Shown in pieces: positions 8,817 through 15,047 of a DNA stretch of 15,533 nucleotides (position 1 is the stretch's first letter; each line of letters starts with the position of its first letter). The DNA is from Nitrospira sp. UBA2083. GTDB lineage: Bacteria > Nitrospirota > Nitrospiria > Nitrospirales > Nitrospiraceae. The notes below the pieces were generated by a model. It was not told where the DNA came from, ran no database searches, and saw only the letters and a program-made list of their open reading frames with translations. The stretch spans positions 61,720 to 77,252 of the forward strand of contig DCZN01000077.1 of NCBI GenBank assembly GCA_002331625.1. The letters run 5' to 3'. Made by a program: the position numbers and the translations under genes.

Positions 8817-9626
8817 ATGAATGGACCACAGCACGCCAGTCAGAGTCCAACTTTTTTCCGTCCCTACACTTACGACCCTCCCCCTCCCAAGTCAACCGGT
8901 CGGCGTCCGCGAGCCCGTTTCCTCCTCTGGGGCACCATCCTCATCGGTCTCCCTGTGATACTGGTAGCCCTGACCTGGCTCATCACGCTGCCTGATGTCT
9001 CACTCCTTGCCAGAACCAATCCGAAGTCCACGGCACTCATGGAAACTCGCCAAGCCCAGGCAAAGGAACAAGGCCGAGCCATCGGACGTCATTGGGCGTG
9101 GGTGCCGCTTTCACAGATCTCCCCGCACCTTCGGCAGGCAGTCATCGTGGCAGAAGACGCGTCATTTTTCACCCACGAAGGATTCGACTGGGAAGGGATC
9201 AAAGACGCCGCGATGTATAACCTTGATGCCGGAGAATTCAAGCGGGGAGGGAGCACCATTACGCAGCAACTGGCCAAAAATCTCTACCTGTCATCTGAAC
9301 GCTCTCTGCTGCGAAAGGCCCGCGAGGCCCTGATTACGCATCACCTCGAACAGCATCTGTCGAAAAAACGCATACTCGAGCTCTATCTCAACGTTGCCGA
9401 ATGGGGATACGGTGTCTATGGCGCTGAAGCCGCGGCTCGTCATCACTTCGGCAAACCCTCACTAGACCTGACCGCGGACGAAGCAGCCTGGCTGGCCGCC
9501 ATGTTACCGTCACCGCGCCGATACGATCCCTTACGAAAAACGAGCTTTTTGACTCGCCGTCACGAACGCATTCTGAAATGGATCGATCGGCAATCCTCGA
9601 CTCCTGTGCTACCCACCGATGAGTAG
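8817..9626 (+). CDS. mtgA: Monofunctional peptidoglycan glycosyltransferase MtgA (GT51)
   Basis: From ATG 8817 the protein has 269 residues. A Pro-rich cytoplasmic tail is followed by one membrane helix (about 33-58) and then a single GT51 domain. The signature motifs are present in order: VAEDASFFTHEGFDWEGI with the catalytic Glu at 113, GGSTITQQLAKNLYL (144-158), and KRILELYLNVAEWGYGVYG. There is no transpeptidase domain. Family knowledge: the enzyme polymerises glycan strands from lipid II on the periplasmic side of the inner membrane. The frame is open further upstream over the engB antisense strand, but that extension is not protein-like and would displace the N-terminal tail and helix. 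The start codon is 15 bp from the divergent engB start, and the ribosome binding site is weak. The 3' end is 16 bp from the convergent VOC gene. Confidence 0.95.
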   Translation: MNGPQHASQSPTFFRPYTYDPPPPKSTGRRPRARFLLWGTILIGLPVILVALTWLITLPDVSLLARTNPKSTALMETRQAQAKEQGRAIGRHWAWVPLSQISPHLRQAVIVAEDASFFTHEGFDWEGIKDAAMYNLDAGEFKRGGSTITQQLAKNLYLSSERSLLRKAREALITHHLEQHLSKKRILELYLNVAEWGYGVYGAEAAARHHFGKPSLDLTADEAAWLAAMLPSPRRYDPLRKTSFLTRRHERILKWIDRQSSTPVLPTDE

Positions 9627-9642
9627 AACGACCGCACGGCAG

Positions 9643-10086
9643 TTACTCTAAATACTCCGAAGAGTCTCCGACCTGACCCTGATCCTGTTCGCCGAAAATG
9701 GCCGACTCGTGAGTGTAGTATTTAAATTCTAGGAGGTTATGGGAGGGGTCTTCGAGAAAGAACGTGCGGTGTTCAATACGTGTCCCTGGAAATCGTACCC
9801 GCGGTTGTTGGTAGAAAGCGAGTCCGTTAGCCTTCGCTCGATCCGCCAGCGCCTGCCACTCTTCCTGAGAAAGAAAGACCAGCCCGAAATGGCGCGGATA
9901 AATACCCTTCTGCTTCGAGGGCTCATCCGGCATGAGATGCGCGACAAGCTGATGACCGGCAAGTCCCAGCGTCACCGCCTGTTTCGACCGCCGCCCAACT
10001 GTGCACCCGAGACCATCGACGTAGAACCGAAGCGTGGCGTCGATATCATGAATGGGAAAGGCAAGGTGAAAAACGTTCTTGCTCAT
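9643..10086 (-). CDS. VOC-superfamily (glyoxalase/dioxygenase-like) protein
   Basis: This 147-residue protein has two beta-alpha-beta-beta-beta modules. The first opens with FHLAFPIHDIDATLRFYVDGLGC, and the second with HFGLVFLSQEEW and closes at EDPSHNLLEFKYY. Candidate metal ligands are His 7, His 66 and Glu 120, the spacing seen in catalytic VOC enzymes. Family knowledge: members include glyoxalase I, extradiol dioxygenases and fosfomycin/bleomycin resistance proteins. The closing pattern with NLLEFKYY resembles dioxygenase-like members of unknown substrate, so no reaction is assigned. Its ATG overlaps the stop of the isoaspartyl peptidase gene as ATGA, which means coupled translation. It is the last gene of the minus-strand run. 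No hairpin terminator was seen before it converges with mtgA. Confidence 0.88.
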   Translation of the reverse strand: MSKNVFHLAFPIHDIDATLRFYVDGLGCTVGRRSKQAVTLGLAGHQLVAHLMPDEPSKQKGIYPRHFGLVFLSQEEWQALADRAKANGLAFYQQPRVRFPGTRIEHRTFFLEDPSHNLLEFKYYTHESAIFGEQDQGQVGDSSEYLE

Positions 10087-10967
10087 CTAAATCTCCCCTT
10101 CACCGTTGGCTCTCCCTTCCCATCCCACCAACCAGCCGCCATATTGGGCGTCACATGCGAAATCGCAAATCGCCCTTTTGAGGTCAGCACCAGCGCCCCG
10201 GCAGATCCTTGTACCTTTGCCACGAGCCGCCGAAAGACCCCTCGGACCACCGGCAACGGTTGCTCCTGATGTCTGAGTTGGTCGCAGATTTCCTTGGCCA
10301 CTGCCAGGCGGATGACACTCTCACCCCATCCTGTCATGGACACAGCGCCGGTCTCATTGTCAGCATAGACCCCGCAACCGATGATTGGGGTGTCCCCGAC
10401 TCGTCCGGGAAGCATCTGATCAATCCCCCCGGTTGAAGCACCAGCAGCAACTGTTCTAGATCGATCCAAGGCGACGGCCCCAACCGTTCCATGGCGATTC
10501 CTCCCGGCCATCATCCGCTTCAGCATGGCGCGGTAAGACAGCCGGCTCGGCACGCCGCGCTGCCGCTGAAGCTCCATCTTGAAGTGTTTTGCGAACCTCG
10601 TCGCCATCGGCCCCACAAGTAACACATGCTCCGTAGCGTCCATGACGCGGACGGCGGCGCTGATCGGGTGGACGATGCCCTCGATGGACGCCACGGCACC
10701 GGCTCGCAAACTGTTCCCCTCCATGATCGACGCGTCCATCCTCCGCACGCCGTCGAGTTGCCTATTCGCTCCAGTGCCCGCATTGAAGAGGCCGCTGCGT
10801 TCAAGTACGCGGATGGTCTGTTCTACGGCGATGAGTGCGGAGCCCCCTTGGTCCAGCCAATGATAGCCGACCTGCAGCGCAGCACGCAGACAAGCAGCTT
10901 GTGGGGCGGTCATAGCACGAGAGCCGGCGCCCCCATGCGCGAGAATGATAGGATGGATCGCGTTCAA
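10083..10967 (-). CDS. Isoaspartyl peptidase / plant-type L-asparaginase (Ntn hydrolase)
   Basis: This 294-residue protein has the N-terminal IILAHGGAG of the family, and LFNAGTGANRQLDG followed by RMDASIMEG. The autoprocessing site is HGTVGAVALD, where Thr 161 would become the N-terminal nucleophile after cleavage. Substrate-binding stretches are RVGDTPIIGCGVYADN and MTGWGE. Family knowledge: these enzymes cleave themselves into alpha and beta subunits and hydrolyse beta-aspartyl (isoaspartyl) dipeptides, with variable activity on asparagine. They thereby recycle aged protein fragments. The start is TTG at 10967, overlapping the upstream stop as TTGA. No ATG lies before the essential HGGAG, so the rare start is well supported. 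Which of the two activities dominates cannot be told from sequence. Confidence 0.93.
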   Translation of the reverse strand: MNAIHPIILAHGGAGSRAMTAPQAACLRAALQVGYHWLDQGGSALIAVEQTIRVLERSGLFNAGTGANRQLDGVRRMDASIMEGNSLRAGAVASIEGIVHPISAAVRVMDATEHVLLVGPMATRFAKHFKMELQRQRGVPSRLSYRAMLKRMMAGRNRHGTVGAVALDRSRTVAAGASTGGIDQMLPGRVGDTPIIGCGVYADNETGAVSMTGWGESVIRLAVAKEICDQLRHQEQPLPVVRGVFRRLVAKVQGSAGALVLTSKGRFAISHVTPNMAAGWWDGKGEPTVKGRFR

Positions 10968-11530
10968 TTCAACAGCAAATCCCGCGTTCTCTGGTAGGTC
11001 GGATTCTGCATCCGATCCAGGTCGGAGCGGACAAAGCCTAGGCCCGTCACGCAGAGTTCAAAGTTCTCTGATAACTTTTGAAACAACGGAAGGTTGGTTT
11101 CAGCATCGTCACGGCCGATCTGCGCCACGATCCCATACGACCGCTTGCCGGTCTTCACATAGTCGACGAGAAAATCCTTATGGTATATACGCCCTGCGGA
11201 TTTGAGCCGACGAAGATACTCGGGAAACAATCCAGCCATAAATAGCGTGAAATCCCCGATATGGCGGTGAACATCTCGCTCTCGATCCAGCGATTGCGCT
11301 TCCAGCATGACCTCCGACTCAAACAGCAAATCGACGACGCTATCGACAGCCTGATTCTGTCGATTTTTAATCTTATAGAGATGATCGGTATGGGTAAAAT
11401 CGACCAGCAGGTTGGAAACGTATGAGGTGACCTTTTCGTCCGGCCAGCCCAGGTGCTCAGTAAAACTCTTCTCGGTCAATGCGCCGAACAGTTGCCGGAG
11501 CGGATGTTGCGGAGGAACCGATACACCCAT
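10964..11530 (-). CDS. Uncharacterised protein of 188 residues
   Basis: I do not recognise the family. From ATG 11530 the product has 188 residues, with no signal peptide or membrane segment. Charge and hydrophobic spacing suggest a mostly helical soluble protein. Notable stretches are FTHTDHLYKIKN (45-56), the acidic/His-rich DRERDVHRHIGDF (82-94), an unusually hydrophobic FMAGLFPEYLRRL (97-109), and YVKTGKRSYG (124-133). Several His, Asp and Glu residues could bind a metal, but no known motif is complete. The start is fixed by a strong AGGAGG ribosome binding site; the frame extends upstream over non-coding sequence and should not be used. The stop overlaps the TTG start of the isoaspartyl peptidase, so the two are translationally coupled. 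Its place between dtd and the peptidase hints at a quality-control role, which is inference. Confidence 0.85.
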   Translation of the reverse strand: MGVSVPPQHPLRQLFGALTEKSFTEHLGWPDEKVTSYVSNLLVDFTHTDHLYKIKNRQNQAVDSVVDLLFESEVMLEAQSLDRERDVHRHIGDFTLFMAGLFPEYLRRLKSAGRIYHKDFLVDYVKTGKRSYGIVAQIGRDDAETNLPLFQKLSENFELCVTGLGFVRSDLDRMQNPTYQRTRDLLLN

Positions 11531-11535
11531 CTTGA

Positions 11536-11541
11536 CCTCCT
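11536..11541 (-). promoter_or_regulatory. Strong ribosome binding site of the uncharacterised gene
   Basis: The minus strand reads AGGAGG five bases before the ATG at 11530. It is the best ribosome binding site in the window and decides the start of the 188-residue protein against the longer frame that begins at 11683. Confidence 0.85.
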
Positions 11542-11566
11542 GCCTAGTCCGATGAGCCTTGAATCC

Positions 11567-11572
11567 AGTATA
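11567..11572 (-). promoter_or_regulatory. Possible -10 box upstream of the uncharacterised gene
   Basis: The minus strand reads TATACT 36 nt before the ATG at 11530, which matches the -10 consensus at 5 of 6 positions. No good -35 box was found at the right distance. A promoter here would make the last three genes of the run a separate unit from murJ-ogt-dtd. Confidence 0.33.
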
Positions 11573-11600
11573 ACAGATCCCGAAAAGAAACCGCCTTTGT

Positions 11601-11632
11601 CCCCCCCTGACTACGGCATAGTATCGGAGGGG
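11601..11632 (-). terminator. Possible imperfect hairpin terminator after dtd
   Basis: Just after the dtd stop the sequence can fold as a C-run (11601-11607) against GGAGGGG (11626-11632) with one mismatch. An inner ACTA/TAGT stem (11610-11613 with 11619-11622) sits across CGGCA. A T-rich stretch on the minus strand comes only about 10 nt later. The fold is imperfect and the T-run is displaced, so termination would be weak. Confidence 0.3.
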
Positions 11633-11636
11633 TCCC

Positions 11637-12104
11637 CTAGGACCTTGAGCCTGAGCCAACGCCCTCCCGACTGTCGAGCACAAAGGTCACAGGGCCATCG
11701 TTGACCAATGACACCTGCATATCCGCCGCAAACATGCCTGTTTCGACCCTGGTGCCGCGTTCCCGCAGCTGAGCCGCAACCTGCTCATAGAGTCGCTTGG
11801 CATGATCCGGAGAAGCCGCATCATCGAAACCGGGGCGACGCCCGTTCGTGGTCCGGCCCAGCAAGGTGAATTGGGATACGAGTAACACTGCACCACCCAC
11901 ATCTATAAGGGATCGATTCATCTTTCCACGGTCATCGGCGAAGATGCGAAGGGTCTGGATCTTCTCCACCAGATATCCGACATCGGACTCGTCATCCCCC
12001 TTGGCCACTCCTAACAGGACCATTAATCCGCCTTGGATCTTGCCGACCACGTTGCCGTCGACCTGAACCGAGGCATTGAGGGCGCGTTGAATGACGGCTT
12101 TCAT
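11637..12104 (-). CDS. dtd: D-aminoacyl-tRNA deacylase
   Basis: This 155-residue protein is close to the usual 145-150. Diagnostic motifs are the N-terminal [27 protein letters not shown] (SQFT at 78-81, including the active-site Thr), [11 protein letters not shown], and [12 protein letters not shown], which holds the NxGPxT cross-subunit motif (135-140). Family knowledge: the homodimer hydrolyses D-amino acids (and glycine mischarged onto tRNA-Ala) from tRNA, which keeps D-residues out of proteins. A short Gly/Ser-rich tail (149-155) follows the domain. The start is 9 bp after the ogt stop, so the two are probably co-transcribed from murJ. Confidence 0.96.
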   Translation of the reverse strand: MKAVIQRALNASVQVDGNVVGKIQGGLMVLLGVAKGDDESDVGYLVEKIQTLRIFADDRGKMNRSLIDVGGAVLLVSQFTLLGRTTNGRRPGFDDAASPDHAKRLYEQVAAQLRERGTRVETGMFAADMQVSLVNDGPVTFVLDSREGVGSGSRS

Positions 12105-12113
12105 CGACGGCAG

Positions 12114-12632
12114 TTACCCTCGCTGCAATTGAGCCAAGGTCCCTTCAAGCGATAACAGTTTTCGTTTCATGGGAAGCCCTCCCGAGAAGCCTCCCAGTGT
12201 GGCATCCTGAGCGACAATCCGGTGACACGGAATCACGATCGGAATCGGATTCGCGCCGACCGCATTGCCGACCGCGCGGGCATACTGTGGTCCCCCCACA
12301 CGCGCGGCGATCCATTGATAGGATCGGAGCTTGCCGTAGGGTACTCGCTGTAAGATCCGCCAGACTTGGCGCTGAAACGACGTGCCTGATGAAAGGTCAA
12401 GCGGCATATCGAAGGCGTTCCGCTTACCGGCGAGATAGTCAAGTACCTGACGACGAGCCGCCGCAAGCCGGGGGGACTCAGGCTGTTGCACTGACTTGGG
12501 TGACTGTGCATTGATCTCAGCCTCAACCGCCCGTTTCGAGTGTTTCGGCAACACAATCGTGTGAATCCCTTTTATTGATTCAGCAATTCCCATCCACCCC
12601 CACGGCGACTCAAAAATGATGATCTGGTGCAT
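12114..12632 (-). CDS. ogt: Methylated-DNA–[protein]-cysteine S-methyltransferase
   Basis: From ATG 12632 the protein has 172 residues: a divergent N-terminal domain and then the DNA-binding/active-site domain. That domain starts at GTSFQRQVWRILQRVPYG and includes YARAVGNAVGANPIPIVIPCHRIV, with the acceptor Cys at 136, and the closing GGFSGGLPMKRKLLSLEG. Family knowledge: the protein takes methyl groups from O6-methylguanine and O4-methylthymine onto its own Cys and is inactivated in doing so. No Ada-type zinc domain is present. The start is chosen because AAGGAG lies 6 nt before it. A longer frame to 12704 would overlap murJ and is not needed. The gene starts 13 nt after the murJ stop. It could equally be called Ogt or AdaB. 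Confidence 0.94.
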   Translation of the reverse strand: MHQIIIFESPWGWMGIAESIKGIHTIVLPKHSKRAVEAEINAQSPKSVQQPESPRLAAARRQVLDYLAGKRNAFDMPLDLSSGTSFQRQVWRILQRVPYGKLRSYQWIAARVGGPQYARAVGNAVGANPIPIVIPCHRIVAQDATLGGFSGGLPMKRKLLSLEGTLAQLQRG

Positions 12633-12638
12633 CGACGA

Positions 12639-12644
12639 CTCCTT
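12639..12644 (-). promoter_or_regulatory. Ribosome binding site fixing the ogt start
   Basis: AAGGAG on the minus strand lies 6 nt before ATG 12632 and immediately after the murJ stop codon. It supports the shorter 172-residue ogt product. Confidence 0.75.
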
Positions 12645-12645
12645 G

Positions 12646-14259
12646 CTATCTGAGGACACGGCCCAGTTTGTTGCGGGCCATCCCCCACACGACGCCAAGT
12701 TCATCAGACTTCAATAGGGCATGGACACCCACATACCCGGCCACACTCAATCCGATGGCCACACCCAGCATGGCAGATTTCTCAACCCACTCTGCCGAAT
12801 GAGTCCAGATCTGCGCGCTCGCCACCCATCCACAGGCCAGGACGATCGGCACACAGGCTGCCAACACACGGACCGCTGATCGCCCGACCGTACCCCATTC
12901 AACCCCACCCAACCGACGATTCAACACGGCAACCAAAATACTCCCGTTGACCATGGAGGCAAGGGCCGTTGCAAGGGCAAGTCCTGCCGCGCCGAGGTAC
13001 GACATCAATATCAGGGAAAGCACGATATTGGCCGCCACGGCAATGGTCGCGGAGATGACCGGCGTGGTCGTGTCCTTCAACGAATAAAAGGCCGACACGA
13101 TGATGCGCACCCCGCCGAAGGCCCACAAACCTACGGCATAGCAGAGCACCGCAAAGGCCGTTTCGGCAGTATCGTGCGCCGTAAACGTCCCATGCTCAAA
13201 CACCAGATGCACGATCGGTGTCCGCAATGCGATCAACCCCACCATGGCCGGCAGCATGATGAAGATAATCATGCGCAGCCCGAATCCGAGTGTCGTACGC
13301 AGTTCATCCAACGCGCCCCGTGCCGCTTGGGCCGACAAGGTGGGCAGGATGGCGGTTACCAACGCCACGCCGAAAATGCCAAGCGGAAATTGGATCAGCC
13401 GCATGCCATAAAACAGATAGGTAGGACCACCAGCGAAGAACGATCCCAGAATCGTGCTCACGGTGATATTGATCTGTGTCACCGATAACCCAAGCAGCGA
13501 CGGAATCATCAGCCGTCCAATCTGTCGCACACCGGGATGGCCTGGATCGAACTTGAACCCGAACAACATACCGCGCAGCTTGAGCCCCGGCAATTGCATC
13601 GCAAACTGCGCGGCACCACCGGCCACGACTCCGATCGCAACACCAATGATGGGTTCCGGCATGGTCGGCGCAAGAAACAGCGAGCACCCGATAATGAACA
13701 GGTTGAAAAAGACCGGAGAAAATGCCGGCGCGGCAAAGGCCCGGAGGGAATTGAGCACTCCCATGGCCAGCGCCGCCAAACTGATGAAAATAAGGTAGGG
13801 AAACATGATCCGCGTGAGCAACGTCGTCATTTCCAACCGAGTCGGATCATCATGAAATCCCGGCGCCAAGAGCCACACAATGCCGGCGGAGCCAAGAATC
13901 CCGAGGAGAGTAATGCCCGTCACGATCGTGAGCAGCGTCGTGAATGCCGCGCTCGCCAGTTCCCAGGCGTCCTGTTTCGACTTGAGCGTATGGTACTCGG
14001 TGAAGACGGGAATAAACGCGGCGGACATCGAGCCTTCGGCAAAGAGCTCACGGAGCAGATTCGGAATACGATAGGCGACGAAAAAGGCATCGGCCGCCGG
14101 CGTAGCGCCGAAGAGCCGTGCGAGGACCATGTCGCGGATAAACCCGAGGATACGGCTCGAAAAGGTGGCGACACCGATTATCCCGGCCGATTTGATGACT
14201 GACCGATTCTCGTCCTGAAGTTTGGCTGGAGCACCAGCCGAGACGGAAGGCTCTGACAT
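12646..14259 (-). CDS. murJ: Lipid II flippase MurJ
   Basis: This polytopic membrane protein of 537 residues belongs to the MviN/MurJ branch of the MOP superfamily, with about 14 predicted helices. The first helices carry SSRILGFIRDMVLARLFG and NLLRELFAEGSMSAAFIPVF. The charged residues Arg 36, Arg 42, Asp 57 and Arg 70 line up with Arg 18, Arg 24, Asp 39 and Arg 52, which are needed for flipping in E. coli MurJ. Family knowledge: it moves lipid-linked peptidoglycan precursor from the cytoplasmic to the periplasmic face of the inner membrane. A short polar N-terminal extension (about 20 residues) precedes helix 1. It heads the run murJ-ogt-dtd. A possible promoter with TAGACG (14290-14295) and TAGAAT (14267-14272), 17 nt apart, would put the transcript start almost at the ATG. 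Confidence 0.97.
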   Translation of the reverse strand: MSEPSVSAGAPAKLQDENRSVIKSAGIIGVATFSSRILGFIRDMVLARLFGATPAADAFFVAYRIPNLLRELFAEGSMSAAFIPVFTEYHTLKSKQDAWELASAAFTTLLTIVTGITLLGILGSAGIVWLLAPGFHDDPTRLEMTTLLTRIMFPYLIFISLAALAMGVLNSLRAFAAPAFSPVFFNLFIIGCSLFLAPTMPEPIIGVAIGVVAGGAAQFAMQLPGLKLRGMLFGFKFDPGHPGVRQIGRLMIPSLLGLSVTQINITVSTILGSFFAGGPTYLFYGMRLIQFPLGIFGVALVTAILPTLSAQAARGALDELRTTLGFGLRMIIFIMLPAMVGLIALRTPIVHLVFEHGTFTAHDTAETAFAVLCYAVGLWAFGGVRIIVSAFYSLKDTTTPVISATIAVAANIVLSLILMSYLGAAGLALATALASMVNGSILVAVLNRRLGGVEWGTVGRSAVRVLAACVPIVLACGWVASAQIWTHSAEWVEKSAMLGVAIGLSVAGYVGVHALLKSDELGVVWGMARNKLGRVLR

Positions 14260-14348
14260 GGACCGGATTCTAGCGGAACGATCGCGGGGCGTCTATCAAA
14301 GTTGGCGAAGCAAGAGCAACTGATTGCGGCCCGTCGTAGGATCTTCCC

Positions 14349-14412
14349 GTATTCAGTCCTCACACGAGAAGATGCCCCACTCCTGGCGTTTACTGAATAC
14401 TACGCCAGGAGT
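14349..14412. other. Two interleaved perfect inverted repeats, pseudoknot-like
   Basis: In the gap between the bactofilin and murJ genes two perfect inverted repeats are interlocked. An 11-bp pair is ACTCCTGGCGT (14379-14389) with ACGCCAGGAGT (14402-14412). A 9-bp pair is GTATTCAGT (14349-14357) with ACTGAATAC (14392-14400). The right arm of the 9-bp pair fills most of the 12-nt loop of the 11-bp pair. Read as minus-strand RNA (the direction of transcription), this gives a hairpin whose loop can pair with sequence 21 nt downstream: an H-type pseudoknot. It begins 14 nt after the bactofilin stop. No T-run follows, so it is not a standard intrinsic terminator. It could protect the bactofilin mRNA 3' end, attenuate read-through into murJ, or be a DNA-level element. 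Confidence 0.75.
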
Positions 14413-14426
14413 CTTGGATGCAAACG

Positions 14427-14933
14427 TTACGCAGCAAGTCGAATCGGCGGGCGGCTGGTGACGTTTCCGAGGTGTGGTCCCACGTCACGCAATACTTCAA
14501 CTTTGGCCTGTGGTTTCATCTCCAGGGTCCCATTGAACACCACGCCCTCCTCCATGGAAAGCACCGGCGTGGTCAAGCTGCCCTGAACCACCGCTGGGGC
14601 ACACAACACAATCTGGTTGGTCGCCTCAATGTCTCCTGTGATACTCCCGTGACAAACGACGGTTCCCGCCGTCACCTTCGCTTTAATGACCGCCTCAGGC
14701 CCGACTAGTAAACCACCGTCGGTATGAATTTCCCCATCCAAGGCGCCATCGATTCGCACCGTGCCAGAATAAGTGATCACACCCTTGAACTCGACGTCTT
14801 TCCCGACAAAGGCGACCTCCTCTGGAAGGGTCGCACCGCTCTGCCGTGCCGGGACACTCCGCCGGTCCTCCACCCACCGCTCTTGTTCTCGTTCTCGTTC
14901 CACTTCCCCTCCGACTTCTTCCTGCTTCCACAT
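14427..14933 (-). CDS. Bactofilin family cytoskeletal protein
   Basis: This 168-residue protein has the bactofilin (DUF583) beta-helix at about residues 42-140: VGKDVEFKGVITYSGTVRIDG, DGEIHTDGGLLVG, GTVVCHGSITGDIEA, VQGSLTTPVLSMEEG and VVFNGTLEM. The repeats show the regular hydrophobic/Gly pattern of stacked turns. Family knowledge: bactofilins polymerise without nucleotides into membrane-associated filaments that place cell-wall enzymes or other cargo. The N-terminal tail is unusually charged: residues 11-19 are nearly all Glu and Arg, encoded by a GTTCTC-type hexamer repeat on the plus strand. The C-terminal tail (141-168) is short. AAGGAG at 14944-14949 precedes the ATG by 10 nt. The gene follows the TPM-domain gene by 114 bp and precedes murJ, fitting a role in envelope growth. 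Confidence 0.92.
   Translation of the reverse strand: MWKQEEVGGEVEREREQERWVEDRRSVPARQSGATLPEEVAFVGKDVEFKGVITYSGTVRIDGALDGEIHTDGGLLVGPEAVIKAKVTAGTVVCHGSITGDIEATNQIVLCAPAVVQGSLTTPVLSMEEGVVFNGTLEMKPQAKVEVLRDVGPHLGNVTSRPPIRLAA
14884..14900. repeat. Hexamer microsatellite in the bactofilin 5' end
   Basis: The plus strand carries nearly three tandem copies of a GTTCTC unit, which on the coding strand gives alternating Arg and Glu codons in the disordered N-terminal tail of the bactofilin. A gain or loss of one unit would keep the frame. Confidence 0.6.
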
Positions 14934-15047
14934 AATTTGCCCCCTCCTTGTCCCTATTGGTCCCGCCAGACGATACCCACGCCGAGTCTCTTCTCTATCG
15001 GTTGACCACGGTGTTTTATTGAGTGCCCAGGAGGGGAAAGAGGTGGC

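Noticed and set aside
11531..11683. N-terminal extension of the 188-residue protein to 11683
   Set aside because: The extension is basic, low-quality sequence over the promoter/terminator gap and the dtd 3' end, while AGGAGG points to ATG 11530.
14260..14426. Small ORFs on both strands across the bactofilin-murJ gap
   Set aside because: They have no ribosome binding site and no protein-like composition; they overlap the inverted repeats and known genes.
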